Below are positions 46,912 through 59,500 of a stretch of 64,000 nucleotides of DNA, piece after piece (the stretch's first letter is position 1; the number at the start of each line of letters is the position of its first letter). The translations under genes were made by a program, and so were the position numbers. The stretch comes from Henricia sp. BOLD:AAB3569 (Eukaryota; Echinodermata; Asteroidea; Spinulosida; Echinasteridae): positions 496,001 through 560,000 of the forward strand of contig JBBELK010000314.1 in the NCBI GenBank assembly GCA_037783545.1, in the 5' to 3' direction. The notes beneath the pieces are model-generated. The model did not search any database. It was given only the letters and a program-made list of their open reading frames with translations, and was not told the DNA's origin.

Positions 46912-47332
46912 TAAAGGCAGGATACGGTACATGATTGGTATCACGGAAAATCAGAAATGTTCACAGATTTACGCCGAACTCACACAATATAAACATGATG
47001 ACCGTAGAAAACTTCCCCTGAAATGGTTTTGTCTGAAGTGCTACAGTCTTTGAGAAATTAGTAAAACAATTAATTTTCGTCTCATGAGACAAAAAATTTA
47101 CTTCGCCCAAAAACCACTTTGTGCGTAGGCCGTGGTTCAAGGCGAAGTGGTTCAGGGCGAAGTGGTTTTGAGGCAAAGTGATAACGACACAGTTTTTGAC
47201 CGTTTTCTCAAAAGTTAGACAAAGTACGGAGCTGACTTTTTCTCAGGTTTGTTATAATCATGCATGTCTTCAATCACACAGGGAGATGAAACTATTTGTA
47301 ACGGTTTACCAAGCATGTGTTATACTTAATAT
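46912..47332. mobile_element. GTAGAACACATGATTGG MITE, copy 5, directly after transporter A stop codon
   Basis: Begins about 5 nt after the TGA at 46905-46907, so the 3' UTR of transporter A must start inside this element. No AATAAA is obvious before 48941. Confidence 0.8.
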
Positions 47333-47381
47333 ACATGTAATTTGCATACGGGTATAGTGGTAGCAAGCTTTTAAACATTGA

Positions 47382-47965
47382 GCTACGAGGTGCAGTGGTA
47401 CAAATTTATATTCCCTCAGGTTTCCCCCAAGACCTCTGACACACCGGACAGATGCTCTACCAGCTGAGCTATAAGGCACAGTGGTATATTCCCTCAGGTT
47501 TCCCCCCAAGACCTCTGACACAGCGGGCAGATGCTCTACCAGCTGAGCTATAAGGCACAGTGGTATATTCCCTCAGGTTTCCCCCCAAGACCTCTGACAC
47601 ACCGGGCAGATGCTCTACCAGCTGAGCTATAAGGCACAGTGGTATACCCCTCAGGTTTCCCCCCAAGACCTCTGACACACCGGGCAAATGCTCTACCAGC
47701 TGAGCTATGAGGCACAGTGGTATACTCCCTCAGGTTTCCCCAAGACCTCTGACACACCGGGAAGATGCTCTACCAGCTGAGCTATGAGGCACAGTGGTAT
47801 ACTCCCTCAGGTTTCCCTAAGACCTCTGACACACCGGGCAGACGCTCTACCAGCTGAGCTATGAGGCACAGTGGTATATTCCCTCAGGATTTTCCAAAGA
47901 CCTGACACACCAGGCAGATGCTCTACCAGCTGAGCTATGAGGCACAGTGGTATACTCCCCCAGAA
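47382..47965 (-). repeat. Tandem array of tRNA-like units, array 2
   Basis: About seven copies of the same unit on the minus strand (read as CTACCAGCTGAGCTATGAGG on the plus strand). Spacing is about 78-86 bp, and all lack a B box. Lies between the two MFSD8-like genes. Confidence 0.8.
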
Positions 47966-48293
47966 TTTTTCTGATAACCCAACGCTTTACATATGTATTA
48001 CAAAAAAGATTACAGTCAAATTAAAATTAAGTAGAATTAAATTTGAATTTTAGTTTATTTTGTTATGTTTTATATCTAAAAAGGTGTTTTTGTTTATATT
48101 TGTGTTAACCACGTTCAGAGGCAAGTGCACTTACCTAACATATTTATATAAAAATATAGCAAGATTATAATAGGGGGCCGAAGTGTGACATTGTTTGCCA
48201 TAACTGGCTCTAAACATTGATCTGTTGGCCAGAGCATCCATTGCGAAAACACACCAAAAAAAGTTGAGTAATTTTTAGTGTAGAGCTGTTGCC

Positions 48294-48444
48294 TATAGAC
48301 CGTATCGAATAGCCGCCATTTCGTGGGACAGTTTGTTTGTTCCTTGAGGACATGCATGGTTGCACATATTGTGCTTCCATTGTTGAACGGTTTAAGTAAC
48401 AAAAGGTGCCCCACGAAAAGGCGGCTATTCGATACGGTCTATAT
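48294..48444. mobile_element. TATAGACCGTATCG MITE, copy 4
   Basis: Near-consensus copy, 130 bp from copy 5 and in the opposite internal orientation. It lies inside a larger repeat related to 10100-10240 and 57455-57620. Confidence 0.8.
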
Positions 48445-48573
48445 ACTCACGAAGTTAATACGTCACCCTATTGTTAGTTGCCTAGGCAATGGCTCTACAC
48501 AACCTTTTGCAATGGTGTTTGATCAGGCAGCCGTGATATGTTCTATGTGTTGGCCCTATGTGTTGAGGAGGTA

Positions 48574-48724
48574 TCTAGACCGTATTGAATAGCCGCCATT
48601 TCGTGGGGCACCTTTTGTTTCTTTAACCGTTCAACAATGGAAGCACAATATGTGCAACCATGCATGTCCTCAAGGAACAAAGAAACTGCCCCACGAAATG
48701 GCCGCTTTTCGATACGGTCCATAG
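48574..48724. mobile_element. TATAGACCGTATCG MITE, copy 5
   Basis: Near-consensus copy, interior inverted relative to copy 4. Confidence 0.8.
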
Positions 48725-49177
48725 TCACTCGGCCTCAAATGCGGCAGCATATACCGTGATGTTTGGAGCCAATTGGCTACCCTGTCACACTTCGGCACTC
48801 CATGGGCAACTAAAAAAAGGTGATGACATAATGGTAGTCTATTTTTTCACTTTTTATAAAAATTTTGTGATGGTTATTTTTATAAGTAGAGAGCTATTTG
48901 GGTCAGCAGATATATTTTTCTTGTTGTAAACGGCGTGCTTAATAAATCAAGTGTGAGAGACATTACATTTTTGATGAAATACTTGTGTGAGTTGTCTTAA
49001 TGTTTATCAGTTTCGGTGCGTTTTTATTGCAAGAAAAAGCCCAAATTTTGGGCAGAATTGTTTTTCATGAGTTGACACATGAATTTATTTCCGTCCAAAA
49101 TGGTATTTCATGTTGGAAATTGACAACCGAAGGTGGGTTTCAACCATTTACTTGTACACAAAATTCATATATATTAT

Positions 49178-49372
49178 ACACATATGGACTGGCAATGAGG
49201 TCACTAGTGCACGTCTATGGGCCCCGAGGGACTGTGAGTGACCACAAGAGGGTCCTATTTCCCGAGGCCGAAGGCCGAGGGAAATAGGACCCTCTTGTGG
49301 TCACTCACAGTCACGAGGGGCACAAAGACGTGCACTAGAGACCGAATTATGCCAGTCCATATGTGTTTTATA
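49178..49372. mobile_element. Palindromic repeat in the inter-paralogue region
   Basis: CATATGGACTGGCA faces TGCCAGTCCATATG, and GAGTGACCACAAGAGGGTCC faces its complement around a CGAGGCCGAAGGCCGAGG centre. Confidence 0.75.
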
Positions 49373-49972
49373 ACACGCCTCAGGCAAAAATACACACTAC
49401 AGATTCAATTTAATACATTAACAAGCAACCTCCAGAGGGCGCCTTAACCGGTCACTAGTTTTTGAGACTAGTGACCGGTCAGGAACACTAGCAGGGAAAC
49501 ACGCGCGCGTGAAGTCTTAACGCTCGCGCCCAAAACTTCGTACGCGCGCCTAGTTCACGCTGGCGCAAATTTCATGCACTAGCCTAGATTAGTGAACCTC
49601 ACGTGACTGCGCTTCAGCCAGTCAGGATTGAGAATCAGAGAGAGGCGTGTTATAAATATATATATATACAGATACAGACTTTTTAAAAGTGTTTTGAATT
49701 TTAGTAGAGCCTTCAACACCGTACTACTAAACAGTTTACCAAAATATATTTGTTGGAAAGGTGCAATTTGCATAATATGCAAATTACCTGCCGCCATTGG
49801 GAACAATTCAACTTTTTAATCTAAACTTTATATTTAGGTACATGTGTATACCCAATAAATGCACAGTGTCTAAACCTATAGTTTGCATGGTCATAGTACA
49901 CGATAAAAAAAATTCTGAATTAATAGTGCGAACATAAATATGCAAATTAGCGGCCACCATTTCTGTCCATAC

Positions 49973-51028
49973 AGACCGGTCCAGTAAGCTCCGCCCATTT
50001 TGGAATTGACCAATCACAGCCTCAGGTTGAGGTAACCAAAAAGTGGATCTCCATTTTGGTTACCTGAGTCCTCAAAATTTTGTGCACAGAGCTACGGCGA
50101 AATGCAGCACGAGTGACGCAAAAACACCATAAACATCATTTTTATCAGCGCAGAGGACCCTAGCCGGTTTAAAATGGATTGTATAAGACTATCCTAACCT
50201 ACTTTTAATCCCTTCATAAATGTGTTTTTGTGTAAACGGGAAAAACTCACCAAAATTAGCTTGTCGTTTTGCTATGTTGTGCATTCACTGCGTTCTAGGC
50301 TGCTTTCGAGCGCTCGTCCCTGGTGCTCCCAGGCGTTGGGAACGTTGCGTCACACACATGCGTACATGAGATAGCGCTCAAAAGTGTTATCGGGATCCCT
50401 GGTGCACCACGGTCATTATAAATTACATCCCCGCCAATAAAATCTTGGTTTTCCACAAAATAAATCACAGATATCTGATGAAAATAAATCATGAAAATAT
50501 TTACAACATTTGGTTTCGATGTGGAAGCTTGAACATTCAAAATATCAGCCCAAATTTCCAGAATTTTTCTACGACGCGTCAGCCATTTTCGCCGAGTCTT
50601 GCACGAGTACGCGCAACTGCGCATGTCTCCCATTGTCCCGACGACTCGGAGGTCGGGAGCAGTTGGTGCCACCATCTGGTGCACCAACTTGCTTTTGGGC
50701 GAGCACCATGGTGCACCAGGAATCCCTGGTGCCGCGCTCGAAAGCAGCCCTAGATGTGTGTCGAGATGTTTATGTTCGATCGCGCACGTTACGCGTATTG
50801 CAGGCGTGTTGTATATGCACGCACACGCACACGACCAGATACTTAAGTGCACATTTTGCTTTCGAGCGTGCAGTTTCTGTGTGCGTGTGCGTGTTTCAAT
50901 ACGCGCTGACCAGAGCGCGGACGCTGACGCACGGCGCGGCCACGCGACTCTACTGCACACGTGCTTTACATGTGTGGCATGTTGCTAGGCAATTTCTAAA
51001 TGGGCAGAGCTTACTGGATCGGTCTATT
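49973..51028. mobile_element. TIR element, copy 2, carrying a nested MITE
   Basis: The same element as 4587-5182 but 1056 bp because a 451-bp element is inserted at the CTAG site. The right end abuts a LINE fragment. A 305-codon reading frame crossing this region is a chance fusion of MITE and LINE. Confidence 0.8.
50299..50749. mobile_element. 451-bp MITE with CTAG target duplication
   Basis: The ends GCTGCTTTCGAGCGC and GCGCTCGAAAGCAGCC are inverted with a one-base offset; CTAG flanks both sides (50295-50298, 50750-50753). The homologous position in 4587-5182 has a single CTAG, which defines the insertion exactly. Confidence 0.8.
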
Positions 51029-52180
51029 AGAGGTCATATTTTGTATCCAAAAGCCCCGGCCCAAATGTGCACAATACCTTTACAAAACACACTCTTTTTT
51101 CGAAGTGATATATTTGGGGATTCAAAACTTGAGGTTGTTCACGACTATACCTACTTAGGAGTTCAATTAAACTATAATGATCTTTTTAATAAAGCTATTA
51201 AGAAACAGGTGGACCAAGCCAGACGTGCTTTGTTTAGTCTCAAAGCCAAAGCAACCAGACTGGATTTACCAGTTGATATTCAGTGTCAACTATTTGACCA
51301 AATTGTTACCCCAGTTCTTTTATATGGACGTGAAGTCTGGGTCTACTCAAATATTGCTCAGGTTGAGAGTTTTCACAGGAAATTTTTGAAAAAATTACTT
51401 CGAGTTAATTATCGTATATACTGCTAAATGTATTGTTTACGGAGAGCTGGGCAGATTAGAGCTAAAGCACACTGTTCATTTACGTATGTTTAATTTTTGG
51501 ATTCGTATTGTAACTAGTCCTAACAGTCTCTCTAACACAATGTATCGGCTTATGAGATCATTATCTGACCAGAATATTGATCAATCTAAGTGGATTACTT
51601 GCATGAAATCTTTATTAGATGACATTGGTTTTTTTATGTTGTGGGAAGAAAATAACATTAACGCTTGTTTTAAGAGTAGACTAAGTAAGTGTTTTGATAG
51701 AAGAATTAAAGATATTGCCACCCAAAACTGGCAGAGTGATATTGTAAAAAATAGACTTTGTTCTTTCTATAAATCTGTTAAAACAAACTTAAATTTAGAA
51801 AATTATATTGTTAAACTTAATAACTCTTGTAGAACAACCCTAGCTCGTTTTATTTATTTTTTATTTATTTACCACATCCAACAGCGGGAGACCGCCAATT
51901 ACAGGAATGGGAGCAAGTGTGGTTGAGTGCCTTGCTCAAGGGCACAGGTGCCACAACCCGTCGCGGCCAGGAATCGAACCTACATTCTAGTACTAGCACA
52001 GGAACTTAAGTTCGACGCACTAGACCGCTCGGCCATAACACCCCGCACATCATCATTTACCTGCAACTGAATTCCGTTATATTTCATCCAACTCATCTAA
52101 CAATGTCACTTTATTATGTCCTTTGTGTAATGAAGACCAGCTTTGTGGTGAATTTTATTATGTTCTTGTTTAAACTGCAC
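51029..52180 (+). pseudogene. CR1-like LINE 3' fragment, interrupted by a SINE
   Basis: Degenerate C-terminal part of a non-LTR retrotransposon ORF2. From 51045 the frame reads through VHDYTYLGVQLNYNDLF, QARRALFSLKAKATRLDLP and VTPVLLYGREVW, the thumb and connection region after the RT palm. After a stop near 51427 similarity continues in another frame (MFNFWIRIVTSPNSLSNTMY, then DIGFFMLWEENNIN) to SCRTTLARF at about 51850. A tRNA-headed SINE occupies about 51856-52044. The LINE resumes with HHHLPATEFRYISS and ends with a zinc-knuckle-like LLCPLCNEDQLCGEFYYVL (about 52110-52166). The 5' edge coincides with the boundary of a MITE at 51028, and no RT palm is present. Confidence 0.7.
51856..52044 (-). 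mobile_element. tRNA-headed SINE inserted in the LINE fragment
   Basis: The minus strand starts GGGGTGTTATGGCCGAGCGG (Leu/Ser-like tRNA head), has TAGGTTCGATTCCTGG as B box and GAGCAAGGCACTCAACC in the body. It ends in an A/T-rich AAATAAATAAA-type tail. Confidence 0.75.
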
Positions 52181-52277
52181 TTAGCCATGAGAGAGTTTGA
52201 TTATGAATTTTTACTGGACTAGGCCAAACAAAGAGAAATTGGGATTGCTTTTTAACATAACCAGCTCCCATCAACTG

Positions 52278-52424
52278 TATAGACCTTATGCGTAGCGGCC
52301 ATGATAGAGGGCAGTCACATTGTCACAGTGCGTCATGCACGAGTAGGCACATTGTGGATCTATTGTCACACATTTAAATATGAAAACCTGCCCTCTATCA
52401 TGGCCGCTACGCATAAGGTCTATA
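52278..52424. mobile_element. 147-bp MITE with TATAGACCTTATGCGTAGCG ends
   Basis: Perfect inverted ends of about 30 bp. Related copies at 15458-15600 and, split by a hAT-like element, at 41043-41772. Confidence 0.8.
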
Positions 52425-52609
52425 TAACCTTGCTCAATTTATAAAGATTATTTTATCCAAGTTCCCATAATAACTTGTATTGTATTTACAGTCTTCTCTG
52501 GTTACTCCTCATTTAACTTATTTCGTTTACTTGTAAATATGTTTTTCTTATTAATTAACATATTTATTATCATGTAATTTATACTGGCTCTCATACCCCT
52601 GGCCCTCTG

Positions 52610-53196
52610 CATCCTGAGATCTCTGGGAATTTCTACTCTGCAAAGCGACGTGACAATACCCTGAGGAAACACACGCAAATCTGTGGAGTGAGCCGGCTGT
52701 TGTCTTGAGCCAACTCACGCCCGAGTCATTTTGATGTAATTTAATCAAATCGGTCATGTTATGCCGAAAAGAAACAATTTCTATACTTTCCAGAAATTGT
52801 ATTGGGTTCCGTTCCTGATGACTGTCCCATTCCTACCAAACTTTCAAACGACGAACCTTATTTACTCCGCAGTTTTTCAAATTAATAACAGGGATGCATG
52901 CTGACGAATGTAATGGAACAGATTCCCCAATATGCTTTAAATAGCAGCCAATCGCCGACGCGGACAACGGCCAGCATTACCGAGTACATGTATCACATGC
53001 ATGCACGGTGTTTACAATCTGCGCGCGTTACATTTGAATGCCTGCAATCGTGCTGCAATGCACTGCAAGCGTCCTGATTGGTCCAGCAGAGGCGACAAGA
53101 TTTCTGTCGCTAGTCCCACCGCCAAATAGAGGGCCCTTTTCAACAGGGCCACTGTGCGCGGGAGTGCGTTAAAGGGGCACTGTTGCAAGAGGATGA
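52610..53196 (+). mobile_element. hAT-like non-autonomous element, copy 3
   Basis: A 587-bp copy of the same family, starting CATCCTGAGATCTC and ending GCAAGAGGATGA. The flanks GCCCTCTG and CCCCTCTG differ at one base, consistent with an aged 8-bp target duplication. It sits 350 bp upstream of the start codon of transporter B. Confidence 0.75.
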
Positions 53197-53543
53197 CCCC
53201 TCTGGGGTCGCAGAGATAAATATTCCATTCCAGGGACGACCAACAACAAAACACGGTGCAATGAATGCACACCTAAAAAAGCTTGTACCGCCTGAATGAC
53301 CGTACACGGTGCTGCATTTTCGCCACTATAAACAGAACAACGTTACTGTTGTAAACGCTGGTTCAGCCATTGATCAGCCATTGTGCAAACAACAAAAAAC
53401 ATCTGATTGGTCAAAGCCATGATGGCGTCATCCTAGTTACGGTTGCGAAAACTCGGTCAGGTCAATTGTGTGCAGTGAATTGAAACGGGGTGTGTGCATT
53501 TACAATCCGTTCGACCGGGAAACAACGTTGTAACTGTGCTAGA

Positions 53544-56500
53544 ATGGGTTTTTCTTTTAAAACGAAAAAGCGACTCACAAGATTTGCCCAGGCAATTATA
53601 TTACTCTTCAATGGCATAGAATTTGGTAAGTCATGTAAACGTATCAGAATTAATGTAAGTGTAAAGCCAATTGGAAACAGCACGGAGGCTTGTATAGGTC
53701 TGAAGTTAATGGCTTCAGACCGTGTGTGCAAAAACATGGAAGAAGGAAACCTTCCTCCATAGCAAAACATAACCGTCCATAAAGTACGTAGGCCACGCAC
53801 GAAATGCCGACTTTTTAGACACACCCCCTCCCCCCTGTACGCATATTTCGTGACGTCTTCCTTATGCTTTAACGATGAGTGTACACAGGGGCTCCCACCC
53901 GCACCCCACCTCCCCTTCCCGCACCCCACCTCCCCCTCCGTGCGTACGTACTTTATAGGTGGGCACCCCCATGCTTCCTCACAAAGGTTTGTTCATTAAT
54001 ATGAACAAATATTAAAGTTTTCAGCAGAAAAATATAACACTTTTTTTTATATAAGAACATGCCAAAATTGGCATATTGCATTTGATTGTTCTTGTACACT
54101 AGTAGCCTTTAGTCAAGGCTGCCTTGGCGAGTTATATATTCGCGCGCGTTCAGTTTTCCAACGCTTGAGGAAAAACTAGCACGCACGGACTGTCCGCCCA
54201 GACGAACAGTCTGCAGTATGAATGTTAGTCTTTCCTCAAGCGCTAGCAAAACAGTGCACAAAACAAACCTCGCCACGGACGCCTTGACTAAAGGCTAGTA
54301 CACTAGGAGTATCCGGTCTAGTTAGTAGTGTGATGTTTTTCATAATACAATATTATAATGTGGTAAAATTTCCGTTTTAAGAGGAAACGGCTACTCGCTA
54401 AAAATAGTAAAATTGTTGACCAGAGGCCAGTTTTATAGTATATAAGAGTTGTTTTAAAGGAGTGTGACCAGATCACTTTTTTTTACCCATAACTCCCCGG
54501 GACTTACCTTATGGGTCATGAGATTTTTATATCATAACATCCGTTATATTTTTCTGATTACGAAACTGAAACTCCCGCGCTTCTAGGCCGCATATTTCCG
54601 AGGATATCGTCGAAAATCCACCGATTATTTGTAAACTAATTTTCCAGTATCAACGTTTATCCGCTGAAAGCATACTCGATAGTTTTGTTCAAGTTTTTAC
54701 TGGAAATTGCGAATGTTTTCGGGTTTTTGGGACATGGGAGGTGTGTATGGGAGTTACTTGATAATATTGGTAAGTTACATCGAAAACTATTTTCCAGAAA
54801 CTCTGGTCACGCTCCTTTAACTATACAAAAATGCAGTAAAATCCTCATGGAATACGTCTTAAAGTTTTCCCAAACAATACGTTGAACTTCCCCAGCTCCT
54901 AATATCGTATTTCTAATTTAAAATTCACCCCTCGTTTTGGGGTTTAATAATGGTGTCCGGACATGTGCATGGTTCTACACCATAAGAACAAGAAATTGTA
55001 TTTTTATGTCGAGCATAGTTGCAGATTGTTTGTTTTTATGCAGATTTCTTATTTATTTATTTATTTTGGCAAGAAAGTAGTTGACCATTCAGATCTTGTG
55101 TATGGCTAAAAAACTGTTTTTGAGATATCTTAAATATTTTCCATCAAATCTCCACTTGATAAAAATAGTAGGCCTAGTGGTCATGGTGGTCGACTTCTCA
55201 ATTCAATTATTTTGACGGGAATGTGTTTTAAATTATTCTAGTTTTTTTCCCTTTTTTTTTTCGAGCAGCTGTAATTCTGCCTACTCTAAACGAGTACTTG
55301 GCGCACCTAGGCGGCGACGTGGCATTTTTCGGCCTGGTCATGGCAGCCTTTAGTCTGTCTGGAGTGTTGACTTCGCCAATTTTCGGTGTCCTCCAGGATC
55401 GTTTTAACAACACAAAGACGCTGGTTCTGTTTAGTCTTCTTTGGGCGATTGCAGGTTAGTTTCCGACTTGCGAGAAGACTACACCTTTCTGGCACTTGAA
55501 ATAGTGGCTTTGGCTGTTGCTATGCTGTTGCTATGGGCTGGTAATGACAGTCCTTAGAAACAGCATATAGCAGCAGCAATTTTTGTAAAATATCAATTCT
55601 TGATCAGAACAGAAGTTTGTTGAATACAGTGAACTTGTGGATAACAAGGCACCGATTGATCAATCACTTTGGAATCGCTATCAATACTGTTCCGTTTCAG
55701 TGATTTCATCCAGGTCCAAGAGGACCTGTTTGAACAGAGTGATTCCCACAGCAATGAAATGTGACATTTTCTGGGTTTTTTTGGGGGAAACTTGCAGTAA
55801 ATGGCTCTCAGAAAACCGATTTTGTTGGAGTTTTATTCCCGATTAAGTCTGAAAATTTTGCTTACCACGAGAAGCGTTTGGCTGGCTTTATTAAATTTTA
55901 AACGTAAAATTTAATAATTTAAACTGTGGACTGTTTGGCAATAGAAGACCAGAGGCGCTAGGTGGCAGCAAACAAACCGGTCCGTTTCCATTGTCTGTCA
56001 TGTTGAGCGTGCGCACTTCAGCCCAAACGTGACGTAAACAAGAAAAAGGACCGGTTTGTTTGCTGTCAGCAAGCGTCTCGAAAGTCTCCCATTCAACTTG
56101 TTTCATGTCTTAATTTTGCAGGCAATTTTATGTACTTCTACGGAGGTTCCAAATACATGTTGTTGGGCAGTAGGCTCGTTGCAGGTACGTATTATATAAG
56201 GGACACAAAATATATGGCAAATTTGGCTAATGACTATACAGGGTGTTTTAAAAAAAAAAGGAAACCGAGATTCATTTGTTAATTTCGTGGAGATGGCTAA
56301 ATATTTTGGAAATTGGCAACCACCATCTTTTAGCTACTGTCATCTTCTTTCTTATGACACCACGAAATTCAATTTACGGTCACACATGACTGAGCACGGA
56401 GCAGTGTAATCAACCATGTCAGAACTGATTCTCCGCAGCCTAACTCCAATTTTCATACAAAAAGCGTATTCGCGGACATTCTGGTTATTTACTCGGCCAT

Positions 56501-59500
56501 TCATGAAAAACGCTGCTTCATCCCCAATCACAAGGTGCTCGACGAATCTGGGATGCTGGTCAAGGAACCACTGGCAAAATCTTAGTCGTCTGGGTAGATC
56601 TGCATCAAGGAGTTCGTGTCGCCTGTGCATCTTGAAAGGGTACCATTGGATGTCCAATCGAACAATCTTGTGGAAAGAGGATGGCGAAATTCCTAGTCCA
56701 TTCCTGGCAGACACATGCGGGTCTCTTTGCAGCAACTCACGGACAGCCCTGATGGTCCCATCTGATCTTGCTGTTCTTCGTCGGCCTGAGCGACCCTTGT
56801 TGAGATTCAAGCTTGTCCCCTCCCTTTGGTATTTTCGGATGTTTTTTTTTCCAAATTGTCGACTTGGCGGGAATGGCACGGTCAGGAAAACGCTGACCAA
56901 AGGCATCTTCTACTTGCTGGAGGCTTCCAGTCCTCAACCACTCTGTTACCACAAACACACGCTGCTCAGTTGCAAGCTGCATTTTTCTGGTCTGAGAAAA
57001 TGAACAACCTTTCCAACTGTTAAGGAATGTGCAATAACATAACAGGATGAGGATTGCATAATTTGGAGGCCCAACCAAAGCCCTGCACTTGGCAGACATG
57101 GTTCATTATGAAAACATCTTTTTGGTGCAAGACCAGTTCTGACATGGTTGATTACACTGCTCCGTGCTCAGTTATGTGTGATCGTAAATTGGATTTCGTG
57201 GTATCATAAGAAATAGCTAGGACGACATTAGCTAAAAGATGGTGGTTGCCAATGTCCAAAATATTTAGCCATCTCCACGAAATTAACAAATGAATCTCGG
57301 TTTCCTTTTTTTAAAAACACCCTGTAGTTCACTACAGTTCGACAATTTCCAATCAAACAGTCTAGTCAACGATGGTTAGTTCACTTGTCTGGTCGTCCAT
57401 TTATAGAATCCGCCCACAGGGCACAGTCGCGCTGGTCACTGTTGCCCATCAGGTATAGACAGCCGAAGTGTGACGTATGTTGCCATGATGATTTGCTCAA
57501 AACATCATGGCCGTCGGCAAAGGTACCTTTGCAAAAGCACAGGGACACAGTTCAGTGACTTTAGTGTAGAGCCATTGCCAAGGCAACCAACAAAAGGTGA
57601 CGTATTCACTTCGGCAGTCTATTGAGTTGATGCATTTTGCGCAGAACCAATTAGCCTTTTTAAAGTATGGCGGACACAATAGGAGGGCGCACTTTGCAGT
57701 GGGTATAAAATCGACTAAAATGCAAAATAACTCAGTTTTTCACTTTACACTTATTAATTTTATTTATAATTCTGTCTATGTATTATAATTACAACATGTA
57801 AATCAAGTTTTTGGAAAGAAATACAATTGATAAAAAAATTCATACCCAAATGAAATTGCGCCCTCTCCTTTTGTTCCGCCATACTTCTAAAAGGCTAATT
57901 GCGTCCGCACTTGAGAATTAGTGCGGATGTGTGTTGCCAGGATGATTCCAGTCATGAATCGAACTTGCTCATACAGCTATAATTATAGTTCATACATATT
58001 CATGATATTCATACATATTCATGATATTCATACATATTCATGATATTCATACATATTCACGATACCATACATATTCACGATATAGGGCATATTCACGATA
58101 CCATATTTATATATATGCATGATATATTCACAATACATGTACCATATTCATACATATTCATGATATTCATACCTATTCACGATACCATACATATTCATGA
58201 TAAAATACTAAATACGGTACTGTACAGGATATTCATCATATCATGCATTCACATTTCACAATACATGTACCATAAATATTAATATACAATCACGATAGTC
58301 ATTACATAGGCCTATGCATAATATATTCACAATACCATATTCATGATATTCATACCTATTAACGGTATTATTCACGATACATATTCACGATAAAATACTA
58401 AATACGATACCGTATATTCATCATATCACAATACCACAATACCATAAATATTCATATACATATTCACGATATTCATTACATATTCATGATTTTCCTTTAC
58501 TAGGAGTTAGTACGGGCGCCGCATCCGCCATTTACGCGCACGTTTCCAAGACAACCACGGAGGCGGAACGCGGAGGCGCAGTCGCCCTTATATTGGCGGC
58601 CAGGCAGTTAGGTCTAATGTTTGGCCCCGCCTTTAACCTGCCAATCAGCGTTTTTGACTTCAGGATTGGCCCGTTGCCCGTGAACAGCCTTACAGCGCCT
58701 GGGGTAAGTTTTAAAAAGTTATTGTCGGTTTTCCAAGCACTTTTAATATATGTTGAATTTATTCCGCTGTGGACAACTTTAACATTTTTCGTTTTACGAT
58801 CTGTCTTTCCAGTTCGTCATGTGCGTTATGTTCATTCTCCTGATACTCATCGTACTGGTGTGCTACTACGACATCCCTCCACTAAGCAAGGCAGAAGTCG
58901 AGAAACCAGACTCGGCCGAACGAGTCACACGAACATCCGAACACGGAACCGAACGCGAGAGCTTTAGTTTGACCGAAAGTACATGCGGTGAATATGTTGA
59001 CGAGTGCGACGCTTCGGAGACGGGCAGAAAACGCCGAACGCGTCGTGGGAAGCGAAAAGTGTACTCGACCATCGACATAAAACATAGTGGCACGACATTA
59101 TCTAGAATTGATGGTAATATATTCGCATTTGCGTTATTTTCTTGAAATATATGACACAAAATAAATTTGTGATTATTCATTCAAAATGTCGAACTTTGCT
59201 TTTCAACTTGTTAGAGGGAATAACGCATGTTTTTGTATTTTCTCGAAATTTCAGTGGTGCTCTTGCCCGAAGTCGTCGTTCTACTCTTGGCGCAGTTTTT
59301 TCTCTCCTTCGTCCAGACTTTTCAAGAGGTGGGTTCGGCTGTAACGAACGCCAGCGTTCGTTTTATAGCGCGGCGTTCGATTTATTGCGGAAACAACGCA
59401 CCCGTGCGCTGCGCACACCGCTTAAGGCGCGTTCACACTATCGCGGAAAAATCACACTGTTCCATTGGTTTGTACACAAACTGGTTTGCCGCTTGTGCGC

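Noticed and set aside
50510-51427. 305-codon plus-strand ORF
   Set aside because: The first ~170 codons are MITE sequence (also present without coding meaning at 4587-5182); only the last part is a LINE fragment.
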